Shown here in pieces: positions 1 through 7,839 of a stretch of DNA of 63,817 nt. The notes below the pieces were generated by a model. It did not search any database. It was not told where the DNA came from and saw only the letters and a list, made by a program, of their open reading frames with translations. The stretch lies in NCBI GenBank assembly GCA_023412745.1, contig JAEZBZ010000276.1, forward strand, positions 1 to 63,817, read 5' to 3'. Source of the DNA: Pseudomonadota bacterium. GTDB taxonomy: Bacteria; Pseudomonadota; Alphaproteobacteria; Rhizobiales; Hyphomicrobiaceae. Each line of letters begins with the position of its first letter. Positions within the stretch are counted from its first letter, which is position 1. A program made the translations under genes and the position numbers.

Positions 1-1061
1 TCCGTCGGCAGTGGTTCGCCCGGCGCGACGAGGCTCGGCCGCAGCGCCAGGAAATCGGCGCGTGATAACAGACCCTGTAAGAGCTTATGCGCGCGGACTT
101 CATTGGCGCCTTGGATCTGAGCCAGGCGTTCGGCGAGATCGGAGTGGGGAATCGCGATCTCGGCCGCGGCCGTATTGAGGTCGAGCTTCCGCTCCCAGGC
201 GCGGGCCAGTCGGGCGAGCTGCGTCGCATCCTCGGTGGCTGGCGCCGGCAATTGCGGAGCGAGGCCGCGCACGGCCATATGCGCGAGCCAGTCGCCACGC
301 ATGCTCGGAACAGCCGTCCGAGTAATGGTCAGCGCCAGCTTGAAGATATCCGACGCCGGCAAGGCCCGGTCTGGAGACTGATTGGCCAATGCCTCCCAGT
401 CGCTTGCATGCCACCCGATGTTCGCGAGCGAAAGCCGGAAGACACTGCCGGCGGTATCGACCTGCTCAAGTCGCGCAGGTTCGTTCGACTTCGACAGTGC
501 GCCCACGAGACGCTGGAGCGCATCGCGCATCGCGGGCATGTCTTCGGCGGCCGCGCAGGGCAGCGTGAGGAAGCGCATGGAGGCGGCGACCTCGGGTTCG
601 TGTCCGGACAGTGCCGCGGCGATCACGCTGTCGACCGGCAGACGCGACGTACAACTCGGCGCCGCGTCCGGCGGCAGCCCATCGATCCAATCACGCACCG
701 CCTGGATGTCCTGATCCGACAGCACGGGGACGTCCGGCTGTCCGGTGGCAGGCGGCATCGCGCGGCGCAGCATCAACGTGTAGAGGGGGGAGGCGTCGGA
801 AAAGCCGGGGCGCACCAGTGATGGATCGCGGGCGACGCGGCCGAGATCGAGAATGTCCAGCAGGGGACTGCGCGCCGGAACAGCCTCGGCCTCACCGCTC
901 TGATGACAGCGCGCGCAATGAGTTTGCAGAACTTCAGCGGCGCGCAGAGCAATTGCTGAACGCTCGCTGGCAGAGGCCGCAACGGGCAGCGCGCTGCACG
1001 CGGATACGCAAGCAGCCAGCGCAAACCATCTCAAAAACGTACGCAAAGGGGATCCATCCAT
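1..1061 (-). CDS. c-type cytochrome, 3' part cut by window edge
   Basis: The reverse strand is open from an ATG at 1061 to the left edge, 353 codons with no stop, so the gene is partial. Residues 1-30 look like a signal peptide. One c-type haem motif, CARCH, lies at residues 49-53, followed by a Met-Pro-Pro stretch that could supply the axial methionine. The rest, about 250 residues, is a helical region I cannot assign; it resembles the C-terminal half of some haem c proteins with a domain of unknown function. It starts 25 bases after the soxZ stop in the same direction, so it is probably the third gene of a soxYZ operon and an electron acceptor. The haem motif and operon position are seen; the role is inferred. 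Confidence 0.7.
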   Translation of the reverse strand, partial: MDGSPLRTFLRWFALAACVSACSALPVAASASERSAIALRAAEVLQTHCARCHQSGEAEAVPARSPLLDILDLGRVARDPSLVRPGFSDASPLYTLMLRRAMPPATGQPDVPVLSDQDIQAVRDWIDGLPPDAAPSCTSRLPVDSVIAAALSGHEPEVAASMRFLTLPCAAAEDMPAMRDALQRLVGALSKSNEPARLEQVDTAGSVFRLSLANIGWHASDWEALANQSPDRALPASDIFKLALTITRTAVPSMRGDWLAHMAVRGLAPQLPAPATEDATQLARLARAWERKLDLNTAAAEIAIPHSDLAERLAQIQGANEVRAHKLLQGLLSRADFLALRPSLVAPGEPLPT

Positions 1062-1086
1062 GACGCGGCGAACGGTGCCCCGGACG

Positions 1087-1413
1087 TCAGTCGACGTTGA
1101 GCTTGACCTTCTCGACGACCCGCACGCCGGCATCATCGAGCCAGCTCAGTTCCAGTTCGCCCGGTCCCGGCACCTTCATATAGAACGACATATACGGATT
1201 GGCGGAAATGCCCGGCTGCAGGTCAGCCTTGAAGACTTCCTTGCCGTTGAACGTGGCGGTGAAGGTGTTGATGATGTTGCGCGGGATCGGCTTGCCGTCC
1301 CGGTCCTTGCGCAGGCCCGTCTCCATGATGTGGTTGATCAGCGACTTCACCTCGATGACATCGCCGACCTTGACCGGATCGGGAACTCTGACGCGCGGCT
1401 TGGCAGCAGACAT
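1087..1413 (-). CDS. soxZ: SoxZ sulfur-carrier partner (first set)
   Basis: This 108-residue protein has the usual SoxZ length and sequence, including the stretch ISANPYMSFYMKVPGPGEL near the C-terminus. SoxZ forms the periplasmic heterodimer with SoxY that holds thiosulfate-derived sulfur during oxidation. An AAGGA ribosome site sits 7 bases before the ATG at 1413. It lies 28 bases after soxY and 25 bases before the cytochrome gene, so the three read as one leftward operon. It has no signal peptide of its own; in this family SoxZ is exported with SoxY. A second, different soxZ lies at 48299-48622. Confidence 0.93.
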   Translation of the reverse strand: MSAAKPRVRVPDPVKVGDVIEVKSLINHIMETGLRKDRDGKPIPRNIINTFTATFNGKEVFKADLQPGISANPYMSFYMKVPGPGELELSWLDDAGVRVVEKVKLNVD

Positions 1414-1441
1414 GGCTTGGTCCTTCTGATTGGTGTTGCCA

Positions 1442-1933
1442 CTAGCCGCCGCAGCCGCCGATTGTGACCTTCACGTTGCGCTTGATCATCGCGAACTGGC
1501 CGTCGCTGAACTCGGCCACACTGACCACGTCTTGCGTCTGGGCCAGCCGCATCCGGCTCGACACCGCCGCCTTGCCGGAGGCTGGCGTAAAGTGGAACGT
1601 GCCGACCATCGGCTGCGGGTTGGCGGTCGAGAACACGTGCACCGACTTGACGTAGTCTTTCTCCGTCATCGGGCTATCGACGACGACGCTGAAGGGCACG
1701 GTGTTGCCATTCTCGGCGATCTCGGGAACGTCGAGGGTGATCTTGCCTTCCAGCGGCTTGGCATCTCCGATGATCTTCTTGACCGCAGCTTCCCATACCT
1801 CGGGGGCGGCAGGCGGTGGGGCGCTTTGCGCCAACGCAGCAGTATTGGACAGAGTAAATGCTGCGACTCCGGCCGCGCCGACCCCCTGCAACAGCGCTCG
1901 TCTGTTGATGAGTCCCGATCCGGTGTCGTGCAT
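1442..1933 (-). CDS. soxY: SoxY sulfur-carrier protein, canonical tail (first set)
   Basis: The 163-residue protein begins with a twin-arginine signal (NRRALLQG near residue 10, hydrophobic core, Ala-Leu-Ala-Gln cleavage site). It ends in TIGGCGG, the canonical SoxY swinging arm whose cysteine (residue 161) carries the sulfur intermediate in the periplasm. The start at 1933 has an AAGGA site 8 bases upstream. It is the first gene of a leftward operon with soxZ and a cytochrome. The 253 bases upstream, shared with the divergent thioredoxin gene, hold two palindromes that could be regulator sites. No soxB, soxCD or soxXA is next to it; soxXA lies near 48 kb. Confidence 0.93.
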   Translation of the reverse strand: MHDTGSGLINRRALLQGVGAAGVAAFTLSNTAALAQSAPPPAAPEVWEAAVKKIIGDAKPLEGKITLDVPEIAENGNTVPFSVVVDSPMTEKDYVKSVHVFSTANPQPMVGTFHFTPASGKAAVSSRMRLAQTQDVVSVAEFSDGQFAMIKRNVKVTIGGCGG

Positions 1934-2013
1934 CTCAATGTCCTTTGTGGAGCTGTCGTTGTCCCAGCGTGAAGCGCCAATTCATGAGTGCCTGGGATAT
2001 GTTGAAAACCTTA

Positions 2014-2028
2014 CAGCATTATATGCTG
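2014..2028. promoter_or_regulatory. palindrome in the soxY / thioredoxin divergent region
   Basis: CAGCAT-TAT-ATGCTG is a perfect 6-bp inverted repeat with a 3-base spacer, 81 bases upstream of the soxY start. It could be an operator for the ArsR-type regulator at 4628-4996. Palindrome seen; function inferred. Confidence 0.35.
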
Positions 2029-2114
2029 GCCGTCATTGTCGCCTAATGTCACTCTTTATTGAGTAGAGGACCTGTGGCTTTCCTTTCGGCGGACGATCTT
2101 CAGACCTAATCCTG

Positions 2115-2130
2115 TCATATTAGCATATGA
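2115..2130. promoter_or_regulatory. AT-rich palindrome upstream of the thioredoxin-flavocytochrome genes
   Basis: TCATAT-TAGC-ATATGA is a perfect 6-bp inverted repeat with a 4-base spacer, 57 bases upstream of the start at 2187. BigR/SqrR-class ArsR proteins bind AT-rich dyads of this size near sulfur-oxidation genes. A looser match (ATATG and CGTAT half sites) lies upstream of the arsR gene near 5011-5030. Assignment to that regulator is inferred. Confidence 0.45.
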
Positions 2131-2186
2131 TGATGTTCGGTGCCATTTCAGTCGCGAGCGTTCCAGATATGAGCTGAGCGCATGCT

Positions 2187-2654
2187 ATGACAGGTTGGCT
2201 TCAAAAAATCCGGATGCTGTCGAATTTCGGCTCCATCGCGTTGGCGATTGCCGCAACCTTGCTTGCCATCGGCCTCGCGCGTGAAGGTGGCGTTGCAAGC
2301 GCAAGCGAGCAGAATGATGCGCTGCGCAATGGCGTTCACCTGCTGATGATCGAAGATCCTGGATGTCCCTACTGCGCGCGGTGGCACCGCGAAGTTGGTA
2401 CAGCCTACGCGGCCAGCGCCGAGGGAAAATTTGCGCCTTTGGTCCGCCGACATCGCAATGCTGCCGATATTATCAATTTTAGGAATATCGTTTTCTCGCC
2501 AACTTTCATCATCGTGCGGGATGGGGTGGAGATTGACCGGATCGTCGGCTACCCTGGCCCGGACTTCTTCTGGGGTCTGCTGGGTCGAATTCTGGAGCGC
2601 GCGGGGTACAAGCCTGGTGGCCGAGCATCTGAGGAAGCACCATCACTGAAGTAG
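2187..2654 (+). CDS. SoxS-like periplasmic thioredoxin-fold protein
   Basis: This 155-residue protein has one N-terminal hydrophobic segment (about residues 15-28), a likely signal anchor or signal peptide, and then a short thioredoxin-like domain with the redox motif CPYC at about residues 60-63 (context EDPGCPYCARWH) and a cis-proline region (FSPTFIIV). In Paracoccus, SoxS is a periplasmic thiol reductase that keeps the SoxY cysteine active. The position next to soxYZ fits that role. The ATG at 2187 lacks a strong ribosome site; an ATG at 2217 is possible. It stands 37 bases before the flavocytochrome gene, probably cotranscribed. The thioredoxin motif is seen; the SoxY-reductase role is inferred from context. 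Confidence 0.75.
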   Translation: MTGWLQKIRMLSNFGSIALAIAATLLAIGLAREGGVASASEQNDALRNGVHLLMIEDPGCPYCARWHREVGTAYAASAEGKFAPLVRRHRNAADIINFRNIVFSPTFIIVRDGVEIDRIVGYPGPDFFWGLLGRILERAGYKPGGRASEEAPSLK

Positions 2655-2691
2655 GCTGGAAAGCTTTGACAACAGCATCGAGGGATTAGAG

Positions 2692-4017
2692 ATGACGAAA
2701 ATTACGCGCCGCGATTTCGCCAAGCTGGCGGGTGTGGCTGGTATGGCCGGCGTCGGCACATCGGCATTTGGCCGGTTTGCAATCGCGCAGGGCGCTGCAA
2801 AAATCGTGGTGGTCGGTGGCGGGGCCGGCGGTGCCACTGTCGCGCACTTCCTGAAGAAGGGTGATCGGAAGCTCGACGTGACGCTGATCGAGGCCAACGC
2901 CCGCTATAGCTCGTCGTTCTTCTCCAACCTGTACCTCGGTGGCTTCCGGTCTTTCGACTCGCTGAACCACGACTATGCGGCGCTGACCAAACTCGGCGTC
3001 AAAGTCGTTCGCGACTACGCCTCCGATGTCGACACCTCGGCGAAATCGGTGACGACGCGCGGCGGCCGCAAGTTCAGCTACGACAAGCTGGTTCTCTCAC
3101 CGGGCATCGACATCAAGTACGACTCGATCGCCGGCTATTCGCGCGAAGCGGCGCAGATCATGCCGCACGCCTACAACACCGACGGCGCCCAGAAGGCGCT
3201 GCTGAAGAAGCAGATCGACTCCATGAAGGACGGCGGCACGGTCATCATGGCGATGCCCAACAATCCCTATCGCTGCCCGCCCGGCCCGTATGAGCGCATG
3301 TGCATGATCGCGCACATCCTTAAGACGAAAAAGCCGAAGTCCAAGCTGATCGTGCTCGATCCGAAGAAGGCTTTCTCGAAGCAGCCGGTCTTCATGGAAG
3401 CGGTGAACCGCTACTATAAGGACATCATCGAGCTCAACCTGACCAATGAGATCGACAGCTTCGCGGTTACTCGCGTTGACCCGAAGACGCGCGAAGTCGA
3501 GATCAAGGACGGCAAGAAGTGGACCGGCGATGTGGTCAACGTCATTCCGCAGCAGCGGGCTGGCGAGATCGCGATCAAGGCCGGCTGCGCTGAAGGCGAC
3601 TGGTGCCCCATCAATCCGGACAGCTTCGCTTCGGCGAAGGTGAAGGACGTCTATGTTCTCGGCGACGCCACGATCGCGACTGAAATGCCGAAGTCGGCGT
3701 TCTCGGCCAACAGCCAGGCCAAGGTCGTTGTGGCCGACATCCTGAGCGCGGTGTCGCAGAAGGAAAAGTTCCCGGCCCGCTTCCGCAACACCTGCTGGTC
3801 ACTGGTTGCGCCGGACGATTGCATCAAGGTCGGCGCCAACTATCAGCCAGCGGAAGGTAAGCTAGCGTCGTCCGGCGGTTTCGTATCGAAGCCTGGTGAG
3901 GATGCCGAGGTGCGTAAGCAGAACTACGCTGAGAGCGTTGGTTGGTACGACAGCATCATCACCGAGATGTTTGCCAAGGCGCCGTCAGCTCCGGCTGCCA
4001 AGAAGAAGAAGGGCTGA
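2692..4017 (+). CDS. fccB: flavocytochrome c sulfide dehydrogenase, flavoprotein subunit (FccB/SoxF type)
   Basis: The 441-residue protein starts with a Tat signal (ITRRDFAKLAG), then a dinucleotide fold with VVVGGGAGG (residues 39-47) and a C-terminal flavocytochrome c-type domain ending in a Lys-rich tail. Cysteines at 195 and 204 and at 299, 305, 368 and 377 include candidates for the redox disulfide that takes electrons from sulfide. FccB passes electrons to a c-type cytochrome in the periplasm. At the position where Allochromatium FccB binds FAD covalently through Cys (TCYxSN) this protein has SSSFFSN, Ser for Cys, so the flavin is probably not thioether-linked. The small cytochrome at 4216-4560 is a candidate partner but is on the opposite strand. 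Confidence 0.88.
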   Translation: MTKITRRDFAKLAGVAGMAGVGTSAFGRFAIAQGAAKIVVVGGGAGGATVAHFLKKGDRKLDVTLIEANARYSSSFFSNLYLGGFRSFDSLNHDYAALTKLGVKVVRDYASDVDTSAKSVTTRGGRKFSYDKLVLSPGIDIKYDSIAGYSREAAQIMPHAYNTDGAQKALLKKQIDSMKDGGTVIMAMPNNPYRCPPGPYERMCMIAHILKTKKPKSKLIVLDPKKAFSKQPVFMEAVNRYYKDIIELNLTNEIDSFAVTRVDPKTREVEIKDGKKWTGDVVNVIPQQRAGEIAIKAGCAEGDWCPINPDSFASAKVKDVYVLGDATIATEMPKSAFSANSQAKVVVADILSAVSQKEKFPARFRNTCWSLVAPDDCIKVGANYQPAEGKLASSGGFVSKPGEDAEVRKQNYAESVGWYDSIITEMFAKAPSAPAAKKKKG

Positions 4018-4087
4018 GTCCGGCCCTGGCTTCGGCCTGATGTCCATTGGTGGATGGCAGGCTGAGGCAGGCGATCGGTTGAGCTTC

Positions 4088-4117
4088 GCGGCCAGGACGA
4101 TACGTCACCCTGGCCGC
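4088..4117 (+). terminator. stem-loop terminator after fccB
   Basis: GCGGCCAGG (4088-4096) pairs perfectly with CCTGGCCGC (4109-4117) across a 12-base loop and is followed by TTT. It lies 71 bases after the fccB stop, between convergent genes. Confidence 0.55.
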
Positions 4118-4215
4118 TTTGCATTGGGCCGGAGTTCGCTGGAGTTATGCGCAACTCGCTGAGGGCGCGAGTTGCGATTGGTCAGGGAGCCAGAGCGCTC
4201 TGGCGGCGGTTCAAT

Positions 4216-4560
4216 TCAGCGCTTGCGGTCCTTCGCGGTCGCTTTGGCTGGCTTGGGCGCCAGCGAGCTGAAATAGACCGACAGGGCCTCGATCTGTTCG
4301 GCGTCCAGCGATTGCGCCACCGATGACATCGCCGGATTGTTGCGCGTGCCGGATTTATAGAAACCGAGCGTTTCGGTGAAGTAGTCCTTTTCCAGGCCGA
4401 CAATGGACGGAATGCCGTTGTCGACGCCATCGACGCGATGGCAGGCCGTGCACTCCTGCGACAGATGCTGGCCGTAAGCCATCAAGCGATCCGAGGCGGT
4501 TGCGGAGCCAGTGGCTGTTGCGCTCATTGCCAGTCCCATTGCCACCACGCGGCCCTTCAT
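4216..4560 (-). CDS. small monohaem cytochrome c, sulfide-oxidation context
   Basis: The 114-residue protein has an N-terminal signal peptide (about 23 residues) and a single haem motif CTACH at residues 37-41, followed by a class I cytochrome c domain (IPSIVGLEKDYF, then a helix with QIEALSVYFSSL). The C-terminus is Lys/Arg-rich. ATG at 4560 is preferred because GAGGAA lies 6 bases upstream. It follows the arsR gene in the same direction (67-base gap) and converges on fccB. Cytochromes of this size act as the haem subunit of flavocytochrome c or as its electron acceptor. Being transcribed apart from fccB is unusual for a true FccA, so the pairing is inference. Confidence 0.82.
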   Translation of the reverse strand: MKGRVVAMGLAMSATATGSATASDRLMAYGQHLSQECTACHRVDGVDNGIPSIVGLEKDYFTETLGFYKSGTRNNPAMSSVAQSLDAEQIEALSVYFSSLAPKPAKATAKDRKR

Positions 4561-4627
4561 CAAGCATTCCTCGTATCGTGTGTGTTGTTATTGCAAGTCT
4601 TGGGCTTTCCCTCCGATAGGGCAGCCC

Positions 4628-4996
4628 TCATGGCTTCTGCATCTTGCCGGCGCAGTAGTGGTTATAAAGCGTCGCAACGATGTCCTTGGCCACGGTGTCG
4701 GCGAGCGAGTAGTAGGCGAAATGTCCGCGCCGCTCGACTTCGACTAGCCCGTGCAGCCGAAGATGAGTCAGGTGCTGCGAGGTCAGGCTTTGCCGCGCGC
4801 CGATGGCCTCCGAGATCTCGCTGACGGTTTTCTTGCTCTCCATCAGCAGGCACAGGATCATCAATCGGTACGGGCTGCCGATCGAGCGCAGCAACTTGGC
4901 GGCTTCGGAAGCAGCCTGCTGCATGCCCGCCAGCATTTCGCTTTTTGAAGCCGTATCAGCAACCGCAGTGCTAGAGTCCTGCGCCATCTGGGTCAT
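4628..4996 (-). CDS. ArsR-family regulator, SqrR/BigR-like persulfide sensor
   Basis: The 122-residue winged-helix protein has an ArsR HTH region (SLTSQHLTHLRLHGLVEVERRG, residues about 70-90, quoted in part by its key residues Q-H-L-x-x-L-R). Only two cysteines are present, Cys49 in the helix LMILCLLM and Cys115 in the last helix YNHYCAG. Their separation of 66 residues is the same as that of Cys41 and Cys107 in Rhodobacter SqrR, which form a polysulfide bridge and release DNA when sulfide is oxidised. No metal-binding ArsR motif (CxC) is seen. It precedes a cytochrome gene and sits among sox/fcc genes, so it probably represses them until reactive sulfur appears. Family and cysteines are seen; the sensing role is inferred. 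Confidence 0.85.
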   Translation of the reverse strand: MTQMAQDSSTAVADTASKSEMLAGMQQAASEAAKLLRSIGSPYRLMILCLLMESKKTVSEISEAIGARQSLTSQHLTHLRLHGLVEVERRGHFAYYSLADTVAKDIVATLYNHYCAGKMQKP

Positions 4997-5238
4997 CCTG
5001 AGCCCGAATACCGTATGATCAGAATATGTATGTGCTTGAATGTTGGCAACGCGGCGGCTGACGGCAGCTTTTCCGCATAAAGCACCATGTTGGCGGCCCC
5101 CACGCCTCGCAAGCCCGAACTGGACTATCTATATTGCCCTCAACGAGCAGCGCACGCGGTTGCGTATGCTCGGTTAAGTCTTGGGGCGGCGATGATAACG
5201 GATTGTGTCTTGATCCGAGCAATCGCCTGAATTTTCAA

Positions 5239-5256
5239 CTTGACGTTAAGGTCAAG
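5239..5256. promoter_or_regulatory. operator-like palindrome upstream of the fadE operon
   Basis: CTTGAC-GTTAAG-GTCAAG is a perfect 6-bp inverted repeat with a 6-base spacer, 66 bases upstream of the fadE start. It resembles the TTGACGTTAACGTCAA-type dyad reported for LiuR/FadP-like regulators of acyl-CoA catabolism in proteobacteria. The rest of the 325-base gap 4997-5321 shows nothing else I can name apart from the looser half sites near 5011-5030. Confidence 0.5.
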
Positions 5257-5321
5257 CGGTTAACCATGCGCATCACCGTCGGCGACGGCCAGAACAGCGA
5301 CATGGCAGGGAGGCGAAGTCC

Positions 5322-7820
5322 ATGTCCGGGTTGATCTTCATTTTGATCTGCGTTGCGCTTGTCTTTTTCCTGGCCATGCGCCGGGCGTCACTGGCGCTGT
5401 GGGCCGCCGCGCTGGCCGCGGTGACATTCATCCTGCAATCGGGAATATTCAGCGGTACGCCCAGCGGCTTCGGGTTCTGGAGCCTGGTCGGCTGGCTGCC
5501 GGCTCTCGCCCTGGCCGCGCTGTCGATCCCTGCGGTAAAGCGCAGGGTAGTCGTGGAGCCAGCCTTCCGCATGGTTCGCGGCGTGCTGCCCAAGGTCTCC
5601 GATACCGAGCAGGAGGCGCTGGATGCCGGCACCACCGGATTTGATGCCGAGATCTTCTCCGGACGTCCCGACTGGACCAAGCTCGCCAGTATTCCGCCGA
5701 TCACGCTGACCGAGGAAGAGCAGGCGTTCCTTGACGGTCCGACCGAAAACCTGTGCCGGATGATCGACGACTGGAAGATCCGGCATACCGATCGCGACAT
5801 CCCCGAAGACATCTGGAATTTCGTCCGCCGCAACGGCTTCCTCGGCATGCTCATCTCGAAGAAGCATGGCGGCCTCGGCTTCTCGGCCCAGGCGCAGTCG
5901 CTGATCCTCGGCAAGATCTCGTCGCGCTCGCCGGATGTCTCCACCATCGTCATGGTACCCAACTCGCTGGGTCCAGGCGAGCTGATCGAGAAGTACGGCA
6001 CCGCCGCGCAGAAAGAGCACTACCTGCCGCGGTTGGCGCGCGGCGATGAGATTCCGTGCTTTGCGCTGACCGGCCCCACTTCCGGCTCCGACGCCGCCAC
6101 CATGCGCGACATTGGCATGGTGGTGCGCGGCACGCATGATGGCAAGGAAACGCTTGGCATCCGCCTGTCGTGGGACAAGCGTTACATCACGCTCGGGCCC
6201 AAGGCGACGCTGCTTGGCCTGGCTTTCCGCCTGTTCGATCCCGACAACCTGCTCGGCAAGGGCGAGGACGTCGGCATCACGCTGGCGATCATTCCGGCCG
6301 ACCACCCCGGCGTGAACATTGGCCGCCGCCATCTGCCTGGCGGCATGGCGTTCCCGAACGGTCCGAACTGGGGCCGTGACGTTTTCATCCCGCTCGACTG
6401 GGTGATCGGCGGCGCGGACAAAGCGGGCCATGGCTGGCGTATGCTGATGGAGTGCCTGTCGGCTGGCCGCTCGATCTCGTTGCCGTCGTCGGCCACCGCG
6501 GGAACCAAGGCGCTGCTACGCTTTTCGACCGCCTACGGACGGGTGCGCCGCCAGTTCGGCCTGCCGGTCGGGCGCATGGAGGGGCTGGAAGAACCGCTGG
6601 CGCGTATGGTTGAGGCCGCCTACGTCAACGAAGCGGCGCGAGCTGCCACGGCCGCCATGGTCAGCCGCGGCGAGAAGCCTGCGGTAATCTCGGCACTGAT
6701 GAAGTACCAGACCACCGAACGCATGCGCCGTACCGTCAATGACGCCATGGATCTGCATGGTGGCCGCGGCATCTGCGATGGACCGACAAATTACCTGCAG
6801 TCTGCCTATCAGACCGTGCCGATCGGCATCACGGTGGAAGGCGCAAATATTCTCACCCGTACGCTGATTACATTCGCGCAGGGTGCGTTGCGGTCTCACC
6901 CGTATCTCTATCGCGAGATTCAAGCGGTGCAGAACCCCGATGCGCGGGCTGGGCTCGTCGCCTTCGAGGATGCGTTCCTCAACCACATCTCGTTCAGCGT
7001 CGCCAACGTGTTCGGCGCGCTGTTCCATAATCTCACCGGCGGCATGCTGGCCGATGCGCCTGACAAAGTCGGCCGTATGAGCGAATGGTATCGGCAGATC
7101 TGGCGCGGCGCGCATAACTTTGCGCTGGTTGCCGACCTGACCGTGGCGCTGCTCGGCGGCAGCCTGAAGGTGAAGCAGAAGATCACTGGACGGCTGGCGG
7201 ATGCATTGGCCGAGCTGTACTTGCTGGCCTGCGTGCTGAAGCGCTTCGATGACGACGGCCGCCCGGAAGACGATCGCGTCATCGTCGAGATGGCGGCGCG
7301 CAACGGACTATATCGCTTCTATGATGCGCTCAGCGGCGCCATCGACAACTTCCCGGTTGCCTGGGGAGGCGTGCTGATGCGTGTGCTGGTGTTCCCGCTG
7401 GGTCATCACTTCCGCCCGGCGCCGGACCGTCTCGGCCACGAAGCCGTGCGGCTGGTGCTGCAGCCGGGCGAGGTGCGCGACCGTCTCACGCGGCACATCT
7501 ACCTGACCCGCGATCCGCGCGATCCGACCGGTTTGCTCGAGGTCGCGATGGAAAAGGTGATCGCGGCGGAAGAGGCGGAGAAGAAGCTCGAACGGGCGAT
7601 CCGGGCGGGCAAGGTCAGGCGCTATCACGGTATCGACTGGATCGGCGATGCGGCGCGCCAGGGCATCATCAGCGAGTCCGAGGCGACGCAGTTGCGCGAG
7701 GTCGAAAACCTCACCGATCGTGTCATTGCCGTTGATCATTTCGACCCGGCGGAGGTCAGACCGCACTACATCAGCGTCGGCCACAATTCCCGGGGTGAGA
7801 ACAGGGCTGCGGCCGAGTAG
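5322..7820 (+). CDS. fadE: acyl-CoA dehydrogenase, FadE type
   Basis: The 832-residue length and layout match E. coli-type FadE (about 814), not the 380-residue mitochondrial type: two or three hydrophobic N-terminal segments (residues 1-70), an acyl-CoA dehydrogenase core with CFALTGPTSGSDAA around residue 245 and RRQFGLPVGRMEGLEEPLAR-like helices around 410, then a C-terminal domain of unknown function. It introduces the first double bond in fatty acyl-CoA chains, with FAD. AGGGAGG lies 8 bases before the ATG. It heads a same-strand set with fadJ (19-base gap), fadI and a methyltransferase, a complete aerobic beta-oxidation cycle. Confidence 0.93.
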   Translation: MSGLIFILICVALVFFLAMRRASLALWAAALAAVTFILQSGIFSGTPSGFGFWSLVGWLPALALAALSIPAVKRRVVVEPAFRMVRGVLPKVSDTEQEALDAGTTGFDAEIFSGRPDWTKLASIPPITLTEEEQAFLDGPTENLCRMIDDWKIRHTDRDIPEDIWNFVRRNGFLGMLISKKHGGLGFSAQAQSLILGKISSRSPDVSTIVMVPNSLGPGELIEKYGTAAQKEHYLPRLARGDEIPCFALTGPTSGSDAATMRDIGMVVRGTHDGKETLGIRLSWDKRYITLGPKATLLGLAFRLFDPDNLLGKGEDVGITLAIIPADHPGVNIGRRHLPGGMAFPNGPNWGRDVFIPLDWVIGGADKAGHGWRMLMECLSAGRSISLPSSATAGTKALLRFSTAYGRVRRQFGLPVGRMEGLEEPLARMVEAAYVNEAARAATAAMVSRGEKPAVISALMKYQTTERMRRTVNDAMDLHGGRGICDGPTNYLQSAYQTVPIGITVEGANILTRTLITFAQGALRSHPYLYREIQAVQNPDARAGLVAFEDAFLNHISFSVANVFGALFHNLTGGMLADAPDKVGRMSEWYRQIWRGAHNFALVADLTVALLGGSLKVKQKITGRLADALAELYLLACVLKRFDDDGRPEDDRVIVEMAARNGLYRFYDALSGAIDNFPVAWGGVLMRVLVFPLGHHFRPAPDRLGHEAVRLVLQPGEVRDRLTRHIYLTRDPRDPTGLLEVAMEKVIAAEEAEKKLERAIRAGKVRRYHGIDWIGDAARQGIISESEATQLREVENLTDRVIAVDHFDPAEVRPHYISVGHNSRGENRAAAE

Positions 7821-7839
7821 GCGGGCAAGGAGGTTCAGC

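Noticed and set aside
5019..5334. Short open frames on both strands in the gap before fadE.
   Set aside because: They overlap the palindrome and the fadE ribosome site and show no protein-like pattern.
7648..7839. N-terminal extension of fadJ inside fadE.
   Set aside because: No homology and no ribosome site; AAGGAGG before the GTG at 7840 decides.
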